Assembly: GCA_004791645.1 (NCBI GenBank)
Contig: SRSN01000008.1
Span: forward strand, 1 to 35,220
Length of the DNA: 35,220 nucleotides
DNA from: Alcaligenaceae bacterium 429
GTDB lineage: Bacteria; Pseudomonadota; Gammaproteobacteria; Burkholderiales; Burkholderiaceae_B
Direction: 5' to 3'
The position numbers were made by a program, and so were the translations under genes. Below are positions 1 to 8,492 of the stretch, in pieces (the first letter of the stretch is position 1; each line of letters starts with the position of its first letter). The notes below the pieces were generated by a model. The model saw nothing but the letters and a program-made list of their open reading frames with translations. It had not been told where the DNA came from and did no database searches.

Positions 1-8
1 CATTATAA

Positions 9-37
9 TTTACAATAAAAAAACACACACCTATAAT
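9..37 (+). promoter_or_regulatory. sigma70-type promoter of the catabolic operon
   Basis: A TTTACA box at 9-14 is followed after exactly 17 bases by TATAAT at 32-37, which is close to the consensus sigma70 promoter. Transcription would begin near base 44, leaving a leader of about 44 bases before the ATG at 88. A second TATAAT occurs at 4-9, but its possible -35 box lies outside the window. No operator or regulator gene is visible in the window, so control is unknown. Confidence 0.7.
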
Positions 38-87
38 CTGCTCAAATACCTCAAATCTTGAACCTTTTCTTTAGTTCAGAGATAACA

Positions 88-1425
88 ATGACCACAAATA
101 CCGAGACAGACAACAGCCCACTTTTTTATCAAGCCAATACCCAGCTGCCGCTGGTCAGCCATGCTGACGGCGTGTATCTGTGGGATCAATCCGGCAAACG
201 CTATTTGGATGGTTGCTCGGGCGCAATCACCTGCAACTTGGGGCATAACCACCCCAAGATCAAAGCAGCCATGAAAGCTCAACTGGATAAAGTGGCCTTC
301 AGCTATCGCACCCAGTTTGAAAGCTCCGAAGCCATTGAGTTGGCTTCCATGCTGGCCGACATGACGGATCGCTACCTGAACAAAGTCTTCTTTGTAGGCA
401 GCGGTTCCGAGGCCGTAGAAAGCGCCATCAAATTAGCCAGACAATATTTCTTTGCGACCAACCAACCGCAACGTACACGTTTTGTCTCGCTCACACCGTC
501 CTACCACGGCAGCACCTTAGGTGCGTTGGGGCTAACCAGCTACTTCCCATTGGAAGAGCCTTTCGAACCCATCATCAATACCGCGGTGAAAGTGCCTTCT
601 CCGGATTTGTACCGCTATACCGAAGCGACACTGGAAGAGCACATTGCTGCCGTCTTAGCTGAAACCGAAAAACGCATTGAGGCCGTAGGTGGAGACACTA
701 TTGCCGCCATCGTTATCGAACCCGTAGGCGGTGCCAGTACCGGCGCTCGCATGCTGACTCAGCAATACTTTGAAGGCATCCGTGCTCTGTGTGATCGTTA
801 TGGTTGCCTGCTGATTTTTGATGAAGTGCTGGCAGGTATGGGCCGTACCGGTCAATGGCTGGCCTATCAAAACTGGGATGTTAAACCTGACATCGTGTCA
901 CTGGCTAAAGGCTTGGGCGCAGGATACTACCCCATTGCAGCTATCTTGTCTCGTGGCGAAATCGTGAATGCGGTTATGGCATCGGGCGGCTTCCAACACG
1001 GTCACACCTATGCAGGTAACCCGATGGCATGTGCTACAGGTGTAGCCATCATGCGCACTATGCTGGACGACGACATTATTGCCAAGTCCCGAGAAACCGG
1101 TGCTTACCTAGGTCAGCAGTTGCACCAACTGGCTGAAAAACACCCCATCGTTGGTCATGTACGCGGCATAGGCATGCTGTATGGCATGGAATTAGTACAA
1201 GATCGCGATACTAAAGAACCTTGGCCTGCCGAACTGAATCTCTTTAACAAAGTGACTCAGATCGCTAAAAGCAAAGGCTTGTTGATTTACCCACGCCGTA
1301 CGCTAAACGGCCTTAAAGGCGACCACTTCTTGGTCTGCCCGCCCCTGACGATTACACCAGCAGAAATAGACACATTAATCCAATTGCTGGACGAGACACT
1401 GACAGAGCTGCATAGCTCTCTCTAA
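88..1425 (+). CDS. class III (omega) PLP aminotransferase, YodT-like
   Basis: A 445-residue PLP-dependent aminotransferase of fold type I, class III. Visible motifs are GSGSEAVESAIKLAR (about residues 105-119), YHG (139-141) in the cofactor-ring region, IFDEV with Asp245 for the pyridine nitrogen, and SLAKGLGAG with Lys274 as the Schiff-base lysine. The ATG at 88 is preferred over an in-frame TTG at 58 because the family N-terminus begins near it. It is the first gene after the promoter and precedes an amino acid importer and a CoA-transferase. A class III enzyme can take the amino group from a beta- or omega-amino acid; a beta-amino acid would give a 3-oxoacid, which is what the next enzymes use. 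Length and context match Bacillus YodT of the lysine/beta-lysine operon (from memory, not an alignment). Fold and chemistry are firm; the substrate is inferred. Confidence 0.9.
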   Translation: MTTNTETDNSPLFYQANTQLPLVSHADGVYLWDQSGKRYLDGCSGAITCNLGHNHPKIKAAMKAQLDKVAFSYRTQFESSEAIELASMLADMTDRYLNKVFFVGSGSEAVESAIKLARQYFFATNQPQRTRFVSLTPSYHGSTLGALGLTSYFPLEEPFEPIINTAVKVPSPDLYRYTEATLEEHIAAVLAETEKRIEAVGGDTIAAIVIEPVGGASTGARMLTQQYFEGIRALCDRYGCLLIFDEVLAGMGRTGQWLAYQNWDVKPDIVSLAKGLGAGYYPIAAILSRGEIVNAVMASGGFQHGHTYAGNPMACATGVAIMRTMLDDDIIAKSRETGAYLGQQLHQLAEKHPIVGHVRGIGMLYGMELVQDRDTKEPWPAELNLFNKVTQIAKSKGLLIYPRRTLNGLKGDHFLVCPPLTITPAEIDTLIQLLDETLTELHSSL

Positions 1426-1426
1426 G

Positions 1427-1480
1427 ACCAGGCTTTGCCTTTTGTTATGCCCCCACTCACCGGGGGGCATAACGCCTGGT
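1427..1480 (+). promoter_or_regulatory. large intra-operon hairpin
   Basis: An 11-bp perfect stem (1444-1454 with 1463-1473) is extended at its base by a 7-bp stem (1427-1433 with 1474-1480), with a 10-base bulge on the 5' side. It starts two bases after the aminotransferase stop codon. No T-run follows, so it does not look like an intrinsic terminator. It is followed at once by the strong AAGGAGG ribosome site of the binding-protein gene. Such structures can protect upstream mRNA ends or give unequal expression within an operon; that role is inferred. Confidence 0.6.
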
Positions 1481-1504
1481 GTACACAAAAAAAGGAGGAC
1501 AATC

Positions 1505-2272
1505 ATGATAAAAATTGCCATTGCCACGGCATCCCTAACGCTGGGCCTGCTTGGTCCGGCACATGTTCACGCTGATACGCCTGATCATGGTCTTAAAAAC
1601 CAAACGCTTTCTTTTGCAATGACGGGCGCTTACCCACCCTTCAGTTTCGTAAATGAACGCGGTGAGCTTACCGGCTTCGATATAGAAATAGGCAATGAGG
1701 TTGCCAAAAGACTAGACGTCAAAGCACAACCCCTTACCACCGCGTGGGACGGCATTATTGCCGGACTGATGGCCGATCGTTACGACACCATCATAGGCTC
1801 CATGGCCATTACCCCTCAGCGCCTAGAAGCCATCGACTTCTCCGAGCCCTATTACCGTGACGGTGCTCAACTCTTCGTGAAACAAGGTTCAGGCTTACAA
1901 AGCATTGAAGACCTCAAAGGCAAAACCATTGGCGTCACCCTAGGCACTACCTTTGAAGATTGGTTGCGTCAGAACGTACCAGAAGTCGAAGTACGTACCT
2001 ACAAAGGCGATCCACAAATCATCATGGATGTGATGACTGGACGTTTGTCTGGTTTCGTCACCACGCGCCTCACCGGCCTGATGGCCATTAAAGAACGCAA
2101 CGCCCCCATGGAAATGGCGGGTGACCTTCTGTACCAAGAAGAAGTCGGTATTGCGATCAGAAAAGGCAGACCTGAGCTGCAACAAGCCATCAACACCGCC
2201 TTGCAAGACATGCGCGACGACGGCACTTACACCCAAATCAGTGAAAAGTACTTCGGTACAGACATACGCTAA
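1505..2272 (+). CDS. polar amino acid ABC transporter, periplasmic binding protein
   Basis: A 255-residue substrate-binding protein of the SBP family 3 (Lys/Arg/Orn, Gln, His type). A signal peptide covers about residues 1-23, with likely cleavage after the AHVHA segment. Family motifs are AYPPFSF (42-48), GFDIEIGNEVAKRL (57-70), AITPQR (101-106, where the Arg usually holds the ligand carboxylate) and DFSEPYY (111-117). The ATG at 1505 is chosen because it follows an AAGGAGG site at good spacing and opens directly on the signal peptide; the longer in-frame opening from 1442 would bury it. Permease and ATPase follow 12 and 3 bases after the preceding stops. Ligand specificity cannot be read from the sequence; the context suggests the substrate of the downstream enzymes. 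Confidence 0.93.
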   Translation: MIKIAIATASLTLGLLGPAHVHADTPDHGLKNQTLSFAMTGAYPPFSFVNERGELTGFDIEIGNEVAKRLDVKAQPLTTAWDGIIAGLMADRYDTIIGSMAITPQRLEAIDFSEPYYRDGAQLFVKQGSGLQSIEDLKGKTIGVTLGTTFEDWLRQNVPEVEVRTYKGDPQIIMDVMTGRLSGFVTTRLTGLMAIKERNAPMEMAGDLLYQEEVGIAIRKGRPELQQAINTALQDMRDDGTYTQISEKYFGTDIR

Positions 2273-2284
2273 AAAGAGATTCTC

Positions 2285-2947
2285 ATGTTTGACTGGAGCA
2301 TCATTGCACAGTACCTGCCCGTACTTTCCGAGGCAGCTCTGTTGACCCTCTATTTGTCTATCGTTTCGCTTGTCCTAGGCCTGATCTTCGGCCTAGGAGC
2401 GGCGTTAGCCAAACTGTCCCACAACCCTATTTTGAATGTGATCGCCAGCTTTTACGTATGGTTGATTCGTTCTACTCCGCTGTTAATTCAGCTGTTCTTG
2501 ATTTATTACGGCTTGCCTCAGTTGGGCTTTGACCTATCGCCCTTTACTTCGGGTGTATTGGGCTTGGCATTAAACGTAGGTGCTTATAACGCAGAGACTA
2601 TTCGTGCAGGGATTCAATCCGTAAACTTCGGCCAAACCGAAGCTGCGCTGTCTATTGGTATGTCGCGTGCTAAAGCCATGCGCCGCATTATTTTGCCGCA
2701 AGCCATTCGCAACATCATTCCACCACTGGGTAATAACTTCATCATTCTGGTGAAAGATACCTCGCTGGTTTCCACCATCACTTTGGTGGAGCTCACCATG
2801 AAAACCCAACAGTTGGTGGGCACCACCTACAAGCCTTTCGAGCTGTACTTGGGTGCCACCCTGCTGTACGCCATCATGACCACGGCTATTGCCTTGTTGC
2901 TGCGCTTGGTTGAAAAACGTCTACACCTGAAAACAAGCCGGAGATAA
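2285..2947 (+). CDS. polar amino acid ABC transporter permease
   Basis: A 220-residue inner-membrane permease of the HisM/GlnP type. It starts with a hydrophobic helix and has four to five predicted membrane segments. The cytoplasmic EAA-type loop that docks the ATPase is visible around residues 118-140 (EAALSIGMSRAKAMRRIILP). There is only one permease gene in the set, so the channel is probably a homodimer, as in GlnP-type systems. It lies 12 bases after the binding protein, and its own end carries the GGAG ribosome site of the ATPase gene. Confidence 0.93.
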   Translation: MFDWSIIAQYLPVLSEAALLTLYLSIVSLVLGLIFGLGAALAKLSHNPILNVIASFYVWLIRSTPLLIQLFLIYYGLPQLGFDLSPFTSGVLGLALNVGAYNAETIRAGIQSVNFGQTEAALSIGMSRAKAMRRIILPQAIRNIIPPLGNNFIILVKDTSLVSTITLVELTMKTQQLVGTTYKPFELYLGATLLYAIMTTAIALLLRLVEKRLHLKTSRR

Positions 2948-2950
2948 GCC

Positions 2951-3709
2951 ATGACAAAACCTATTATCCGTATTAAAGGTCTGAAAAAAAGCTATGGTGA
3001 CCTAGAGGTATTGCGCTCTGTAGACTTAGAGATCATGCCCGGTGAAGTGATTGTGGTGATTGGCCCCAGTGGTTCAGGAAAAAGTACATTGTTGCGCACG
3101 GTAAACCATCTTGAAGTTCCTACCGGTGGCACGATTTTCCTCAAAGATACGCTGATCAATGACACTAGCCTTAAAGGCCGTGCCTTTGAGCGTCACCTGT
3201 GCCATATACGTACCAACTTGGGCATGGTGTTCCAGCACTTTCATCTGTTCCCGCACTTGAGCATCCTGCAAAACATTATTGAAGGCCCCACTCAAGTACT
3301 GAAGCGCGATAAACAGCAATCTATAGAACAAGCTGTAGAACTGTTGAACAGCGTAGGTTTGGCAGACAAAAAAGACGTCTATCCTGACTTGCTCTCTGGT
3401 GGTCAAAAGCAACGTGTTGCCATTGTGCGCGCACTGGCGATGAACCCCGACGTAATGCTGTTTGATGAACCCACCTCAGCACTGGACCCTGAACTGGTAG
3501 GCGAAGTGCTAAGCGTGATGGAGTCCTTAGCGACTAAGGGTATGACCATGATGGTGGTCACACACGAAATGGACTTTGCTCGCAAGGTGGCTGATCGCGT
3601 CATTTTTATGGACGGCGGTTACATCATCGAGCAAGGCACGCCTGAGCAGATTTTCAATAACCCCCAGCATGAGCGCACCCAGAAATTCCTGGCCAGCATT
3701 CACCTCTAG
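2951..3709 (+). CDS. polar amino acid ABC transporter ATP-binding protein
   Basis: A 252-residue ATPase of the GlnQ/HisP type that powers the importer. The Walker A motif GPSGSGKST is at residues 38-46, the Q-loop in [12 protein letters not shown] near 93-104, the signature LSGGQKQR in the middle, Walker B plus D-loop in [13 protein letters not shown], and the switch His in VVTHEMDFA. All catalytic elements are intact. It starts 3 bases after the permease stop and ends 21 bases before the CoA-transferase A start, so it is translated within the operon. Confidence 0.95.
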   Translation: MTKPIIRIKGLKKSYGDLEVLRSVDLEIMPGEVIVVIGPSGSGKSTLLRTVNHLEVPTGGTIFLKDTLINDTSLKGRAFERHLCHIRTNLGMVFQHFHLFPHLSILQNIIEGPTQVLKRDKQQSIEQAVELLNSVGLADKKDVYPDLLSGGQKQRVAIVRALAMNPDVMLFDEPTSALDPELVGEVLSVMESLATKGMTMMVVTHEMDFARKVADRVIFMDGGYIIEQGTPEQIFNNPQHERTQKFLASIHL

Positions 3710-3730
3710 TTTTATCGGTTAGTGAACAGC

Positions 3731-4426
3731 ATGAATAAATGTATTTCTTTGGAATCCGCAATTGCGCAGATTCCTTCCGGCGCCAGCATTATGGTTGGTG
3801 GCTTTGGCAGCCCCGGCACTCCATTTGCGTTGATTAATGAGCTACTGCGTCAAGGGCAAACCAACCTAACTTTGATCAAAAATGATGCCAATGAAATGGG
3901 CTTAGGCATCAGCAAGCTCATCGAGGCGGGCCGCGTACGCAAACTGATCGCCACGCACATTGGCTTAAACCGTAATGTGATCGAACAGATGAATGCCGGC
4001 ACCTTAGAGGTAGAGTTTTACCCGCAAGGTATTTTGGCAGAGAAAATCCGTACTGCTGGCGCAGGCAGTTACGGTTTTTTATCCGACATTGGCCTGAACT
4101 CCGAAATCACCGCAGCTGATGATGTGTTGTCATGGAAAGGCGATCGCTACAAAGTAGAAATGGCTCTGCAAGCCGACTTTGCCTTGATACACGCTGCGCG
4201 TGCAGACCATCTAGGTAACTTGTCTTACCACGGTTCTGCCATCAACTTTAATCCATTGATGGCCATGGCTGCAGAGCATGTGATTGCGGAAACTGCAAAC
4301 TGCTGCCCACCCGGCGAACTGCCCCCTGCCATTGTACAAACCCCCTGCGCTTTTATTAAGAATGTGGTGGTACTAGACGGCTTGTCTACTGAATACGGAG
4401 TGATGGCTCATCATGTCAAACACTGA
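3731..4426 (+). CDS. 3-oxoacid CoA-transferase subunit A, AtoD/YodS-like
   Basis: A subunit of 231 residues of the class I CoA-transferase family that moves CoA from a donor thioester to a 3-oxoacid. The glycine-rich IMVGGFGSPGTP (about 19-30) near the N-terminus and the GAGSYGFL segment are typical of the AtoD/ScoA alpha subunit. The ATG at 3731 is preferred; an in-frame GTG at 3722 would add three residues, and neither has a strong ribosome site. It overlaps subunit B by 14 bases, implying coupled translation of a heteromer. The sequence reads closer to AtoD than to the aromatic PcaI/CatI branch, but the acceptor acid is unknown. Confidence 0.9.
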   Translation: MNKCISLESAIAQIPSGASIMVGGFGSPGTPFALINELLRQGQTNLTLIKNDANEMGLGISKLIEAGRVRKLIATHIGLNRNVIEQMNAGTLEVEFYPQGILAEKIRTAGAGSYGFLSDIGLNSEITAADDVLSWKGDRYKVEMALQADFALIHAARADHLGNLSYHGSAINFNPLMAMAAEHVIAETANCCPPGELPPAIVQTPCAFIKNVVVLDGLSTEYGVMAHHVKH

Positions 4427-5060
4427 TCGCATCATCGCACGCGCTGCCCGCGAAATTACTCCCGGCAGCATTGTGAACCTCGGCATTGGCTTGCCTGCTC
4501 AAGTGGTGAACTACTTACCCGATAATTTGGAAGTGTTGATTCACGCTGAAAACGGCATTCTGGGTGTAGGTCCACAACCGGCTGTGGACGACATTGATCC
4601 ACAAATGATTGACTCAGCGGGTAACTACGTCACCACCCTGGCTGGTGGTAGTCACTTCGATAGCGCCGTGTCCTTTGCCATGATCAGACGTGGAAAACTG
4701 GACCTCACTATGATTGGTGCGTTTGAAGTAGACCAACACGGTAACTTGGCTAACTGGAAAATTCCTGGCAAGTTCTCGCCCGGCATTGGTGGGGCCATGG
4801 AATTGGCTCAAAAAACCCCTCGTATCGTCGTACTCAGCACGCACTGCGATAAATACGGCAATTCCAAAATCCTTAAAGAATGCCGTTTGCCTCTGACCGC
4901 AGAACGCTGTGTGTCACGCATCATCACCGATAAAGCCGTCATGGATGTTACGCCTGAGGGTTTACTACTGGTGGAAAAGGCGTCCGACGTCACGCTAGAT
5001 GAGCTCATTGCCATGACCGAAGCACCGCTCATTCTGCCTGAACACATCGCGGAATTCTAA
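4413..5060 (+). CDS. 3-oxoacid CoA-transferase subunit B, AtoA/YodR-like
   Basis: A subunit of 215 residues that carries the catalytic glutamate of class I CoA-transferases. That residue is Glu46 in the motif HAENGILGVGP, which forms the glutamyl-CoA thioester. The opening VNLGIGLPAQV is the usual beta-subunit signature. It overlaps subunit A by 14 bases and is followed 16 bases later by the M20 deacylase. With subunit A it would activate the 3-oxoacid made by the first gene so the thiolase can cleave it. Confidence 0.92.
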   Translation: MSNTDRIIARAAREITPGSIVNLGIGLPAQVVNYLPDNLEVLIHAENGILGVGPQPAVDDIDPQMIDSAGNYVTTLAGGSHFDSAVSFAMIRRGKLDLTMIGAFEVDQHGNLANWKIPGKFSPGIGGAMELAQKTPRIVVLSTHCDKYGNSKILKECRLPLTAERCVSRIITDKAVMDVTPEGLLLVEKASDVTLDELIAMTEAPLILPEHIAEF

Positions 5061-5076
5061 GCGCAAAGGAATCAAT

Positions 5077-6384
5077 GTGAGTCACAACACTACTTTTCCC
5101 GCCGTACGCGACATTACGGCGGCGGAGCAGCGCATCCTAAACAGTTGCGATAGCGTCTTTGAAGAGGTACTGGAATTCACCGAAAACATGGTGAGTCAGT
5201 ACGGCGTACTAAACCACGAGCAAGGCGTTTTGGATGTGGTTGAGGACAGGCTGACACGTCTAGATCTCGCTCCACAACGTGTGCACATGAAGCACCATGC
5301 CTTGTGCAGCCACCCACTGTACGCCCCCGTGGATTGGGATCACGACCATAAATACAACTTGGTCTCCCAACTCAACCCCGGTGCTACAGGTAAATCGTTG
5401 GTGCTAAACGGTCACTTGGATGTGGTCAGCGCTGAACCTTCTGATATGTGGTCACGCCCTCCACACCAACCTTGGCGTCATGAAGGCTGGTTGTATGGCC
5501 GTGGTGCAGGTGACATGCAATCAGGCGTAGCCGCGATGATCTATGCGGTACACGCCATACGACACGCGGGCTTCACGATTACCTCGCCATTAACCATACA
5601 GGCCGTGGTAGAAGAAGAATGCTCAGGTAACGGTACATTAGCCTGCTTAAACCAAGGCTTTGGAGGGGACTTCGCACTAATTCCTGAACCTTTTGGCGCA
5701 CAGATTTACACGGGCCAAGTGGGTGTACTGTGGTTCAAACTTACCGTCAAAGGTAAACCGGCACACGTGCTGGACACCTCTGCGGGGATCAACGCCATTG
5801 AAAAGCTGCAACGCTTGATTCCGTGGCTAAAAGGCTTAGAGGCCGAGCTAAACGAGCACCATAGACAAGCCCCTTACGACACGATGGCACAGCCCTTCAA
5901 CTTGAACATAGGCAAGATGGAAGGTGGCAACTGGGCATCCAGCGTGCCTTCACATGCACAGCTAGAAGCCCGCATAGGTTTCCCGCCCGGCATGTCTGCC
6001 AATGAGATCATGCAAAAGGTCAGTGATTGCATTGAAGAGGCCGTTGCCAAAGACCCTGCTTTTACAGACCAGCGCCCTATTCTGCGTTTCCATGGCTTCC
6101 GTTCTGAAGGCCACTTGGTAGACATGAAACACGATGGCATACGTGAGCTTTCTGCCGCACACCAAAGCCTGACACATGCTGAGCCAGGCCATTATTTGTC
6201 TACATGTACAACTGACCTGCGCGCGTTCCACTTCTACAGTCGCACCGCTGGCACTTGCTATGGTCCTGTCGCGCAAAACATTCATGGTGTAGATGAGTGC
6301 GTCAACATCGAATCCATACGTCAAACCCTTAAAACCTATGCACTGTTCATCAGTCGCTGGGGGCAGTTGGAGTCTCGTTCATGA
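5077..6384 (+). CDS. M20 family ArgE/DapE-like deacylase, YodQ-like
   Basis: A 435-residue zinc-dependent amidohydrolase of peptidase family M20. Metal and catalytic residues are present: His113 and Asp115 (NGHLDVV), Asp146 (GRGAGDMQSG), the Glu cluster 179-181 (VVEEE) holding the general base and a ligand, Glu204 (IPEPFG) and His403 (NIHGVDE). It starts at a GTG supported by an AAAGGA site six bases upstream; the ATG two bases earlier is followed directly by a stop. It overlaps the thiolase by four bases (ATGA). Neighbours make arginine or lysine biosynthesis unlikely. Removal of an N-acetyl group from a pathway intermediate is more likely, as proposed for Bacillus YodQ, which has almost the same length. 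Confidence 0.88.
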   Translation: MSHNTTFPAVRDITAAEQRILNSCDSVFEEVLEFTENMVSQYGVLNHEQGVLDVVEDRLTRLDLAPQRVHMKHHALCSHPLYAPVDWDHDHKYNLVSQLNPGATGKSLVLNGHLDVVSAEPSDMWSRPPHQPWRHEGWLYGRGAGDMQSGVAAMIYAVHAIRHAGFTITSPLTIQAVVEEECSGNGTLACLNQGFGGDFALIPEPFGAQIYTGQVGVLWFKLTVKGKPAHVLDTSAGINAIEKLQRLIPWLKGLEAELNEHHRQAPYDTMAQPFNLNIGKMEGGNWASSVPSHAQLEARIGFPPGMSANEIMQKVSDCIEEAVAKDPAFTDQRPILRFHGFRSEGHLVDMKHDGIRELSAAHQSLTHAEPGHYLSTCTTDLRAFHFYSRTAGTCYGPVAQNIHGVDECVNIESIRQTLKTYALFISRWGQLESRS

Positions 6385-7574
6385 ACCCCGTATACCTGAG
6401 TTACTACAAACGCTCGGCCTTTAGTCGTGCTAATTCGCGCAAGCCTGAAGTAGACAGTTTTGCCGAACAACGTGCCGATGTCTTATTGGCCCATTTGATT
6501 GATCATTGCTTGGAAGACAATGGACTCAATGCCGATAGCGTAGACGACTTGAGCATTGGTTGCGCCTTGGGCGTTAAAGAACAATGGAGCTTCGGCGGGC
6601 GTTACCCCTTGCTATTAAGCCAGTTAGGTGACCAGTGTGCTAGCCGTAGCATTGACCAACAATGTGGTTCTGGTATTGCAGCACTACGCGCTAGCGCACT
6701 GAATATTGCATCAGGTGCGGCGGACTTGGCGATTGCTGGCGGCTACGAACACATGACGCGTATCCCAATGGGCCCCAGCCTGTTCCAAGAAGGCACACTG
6801 ACGGTTCCACAGCTCTCTGCCGCGATACAAAACAGCAAAGCCTACGACATGACACACGCCATGAACATGGGGCTCACTGCGGAAAACTTAGCTGCCTTTG
6901 CTGGAATTAGTCGTGAGCAAATGGACCACTTTGCCGTGCGTTCCCATGAGCGTGCCGCGCAAGCACAAGCAGATCAGTATCTGGCGGGAGAAATCATAGC
7001 GCTGCCTGCCGTAGAAAACGGTGAAGCAACGGTACACCTCGACAGTTGCATACGTGCAGGCACCACAGCAGAAGCCCTATCCGAGCTGAAAACCGTATTC
7101 AAAGAAGATGGTGTGATTAGTGCGGGTAACAGCTCTCCTCTGACTACCGGTGCAGCGTTAGGATTGCTGGCCTCGGAATCTGCCATACAGCAATACAACC
7201 TCACCCCTATGGCCCGTATTGTGGCGTGCGTAGACCGTGGTGTGCGCCCAGAAATGATGGGGCAAAGCGTAGTCCCGGCCGTGCAGCGTTTGCTACAACA
7301 AACCGGTTTCAGCGTGTCGGATATTGATTTCTGGGAAATCAACGAAGCCTTTAGCGTGGTACCGCTGTATGCCATTCAATCGCTAGGCATTGATGCTGAA
7401 CGCGTTAACGTGCATGGTGGTGCCTTGGCATTGGGCCACCCACTAGGCGCAACAGGCATACGTTTAGTCGGCACACTGGCACGCACACTGCATCAACAAC
7501 AAGGTCGCTATGGCATTGCTGCTGCCTGCATAGGCGGCGGGCAAGGTATTGCCATGCTCATTGAACGCGTCTGA
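6381..7574 (+). CDS. acetyl-CoA C-acyltransferase (thiolase)
   Basis: A 397-residue degradative-type thiolase. The nucleophile is Cys95 in DQQCGSG; NEAFSV, His353 in GHPLGATG and the second cysteine Cys383 in ACIGGGQG complete the active site. Its start overlaps the end of the deacylase by four bases. It would cleave the 3-oxoacyl-CoA made by the CoA-transferase into acetyl-CoA and an acyl-CoA shortened by two carbons. The covering loop and chain-length preference cannot be judged by eye. Confidence 0.92.
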   Translation: MNPVYLSYYKRSAFSRANSRKPEVDSFAEQRADVLLAHLIDHCLEDNGLNADSVDDLSIGCALGVKEQWSFGGRYPLLLSQLGDQCASRSIDQQCGSGIAALRASALNIASGAADLAIAGGYEHMTRIPMGPSLFQEGTLTVPQLSAAIQNSKAYDMTHAMNMGLTAENLAAFAGISREQMDHFAVRSHERAAQAQADQYLAGEIIALPAVENGEATVHLDSCIRAGTTAEALSELKTVFKEDGVISAGNSSPLTTGAALGLLASESAIQQYNLTPMARIVACVDRGVRPEMMGQSVVPAVQRLLQQTGFSVSDIDFWEINEAFSVVPLYAIQSLGIDAERVNVHGGALALGHPLGATGIRLVGTLARTLHQQQGRYGIAAACIGGGQGIAMLIERV

Positions 7575-7665
7575 TAAGCCCGCACAGCCTAACGGGGGTA
7601 CTGAGAGCCATACGTGGTTTTCACGTATACTCAAAAAGTTTTCCTTCGTTAGGCTAGGCTTTACC

Positions 7666-8481
7666 ATGCGTCAACCTGCTACACATCAAACGCTGCAAAT
7701 CACCGAAGACGGCAACTTGCTGGACATTGAGTATCAATGGGTAGGAAGCCAAGACCCTCAAGCACCGCTGCTGGTGTTTTTGCATGAAGGGTTAGGCAGT
7801 ATTAATCATTGGTCTTTTTGGCCTGAAGAGCTGGCCTCTTTCTTGGGCTGCCGTGGCTTACTGTACTCACGTCCAGGCTACGGTCAAAGCACACCACGCA
7901 ACCCTAACGAAGACTTACCCATCAACTACCTGCATCGTGAAGCACAACAGCGTTTGCCTGCTGTGTTGGCTGCTTTAGGTTTAGCCCACGAGCGCCCTAT
8001 TTTGTTTGGTCACAGCGATGGTGGCTCTATCGCCCTACTGAATGCCGCTATGGACAACAGTACTGCACGCGCCATCATTTGTGTTGCCCCACACATCAAT
8101 GTAGAACCCTTTATGCACCACGGGTTAGAGCATTGCATCAACTGGTATGACAGTGGCGATCTGCGCCAACGACTGGCTCGTTATCACCAAGATGTAGATG
8201 GCACCTTCAAACCATGGAGCCGTGCGTGGAGCAGCCCTGACTTCCAGAAAAACTGGAACATAGAAAGTGATGTAACGAACATCCAATGCCCTACGCTGCT
8301 GATACAGGGCGACGAGGATGAGTACTCATCCTTGCATCAAGTGTATGGGGTGCAATGCTTAGTGCCTCATGCTGAGGCACTGGTGTTGGCAGGCGTCCGG
8401 CATAGTCCACATTTTGAACAGCCGGAACGCCTTAAGAAACGCTGCTTGCGCTTCTTACAAGACCACAACTTGTTAGATTAA
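7666..8481 (+). CDS. alpha/beta-fold hydrolase
   Basis: A 271-residue alpha/beta hydrolase. The oxyanion region FLHEGLGS is near 38-45, the nucleophile Ser117 sits in GHSDGG, the acid is in QGDEDEY and the catalytic histidine is His246 in RHSPHFEQPE. The ATG at 7666 is used because the fold begins there; the longer open frame from 7549 would run through the end of the thiolase gene. It lies 91 bases after the thiolase, so it may be the last gene of the operon or have its own start. A thioesterase or ester/amide hydrolase role on a pathway product is possible but unproven. Its end is 11 bases from the convergent tsaC-type gene. Confidence 0.85.
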   Translation: MRQPATHQTLQITEDGNLLDIEYQWVGSQDPQAPLLVFLHEGLGSINHWSFWPEELASFLGCRGLLYSRPGYGQSTPRNPNEDLPINYLHREAQQRLPAVLAALGLAHERPILFGHSDGGSIALLNAAMDNSTARAIICVAPHINVEPFMHHGLEHCINWYDSGDLRQRLARYHQDVDGTFKPWSRAWSSPDFQKNWNIESDVTNIQCPTLLIQGDEDEYSSLHQVYGVQCLVPHAEALVLAGVRHSPHFEQPERLKKRCLRFLQDHNLLD

Positions 8482-8492
8482 ATAGCAGCGAT

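Noticed and set aside
5077-6384. argE or dapE for arginine or lysine biosynthesis
   Set aside because: The family fits, but the gene is embedded between CoA-transferase and thiolase genes with translational overlap, pointing to a catabolic role.
3731-7574. Beta-ketoadipate pathway genes (pcaI, pcaJ, pcaF)
   Set aside because: The CoA-transferase subunits look AtoD/AtoA-like rather than PcaI/PcaJ-like, and no aromatic-ring or lactone enzymes are near; aminotransferase and deacylase do not belong to that pathway.
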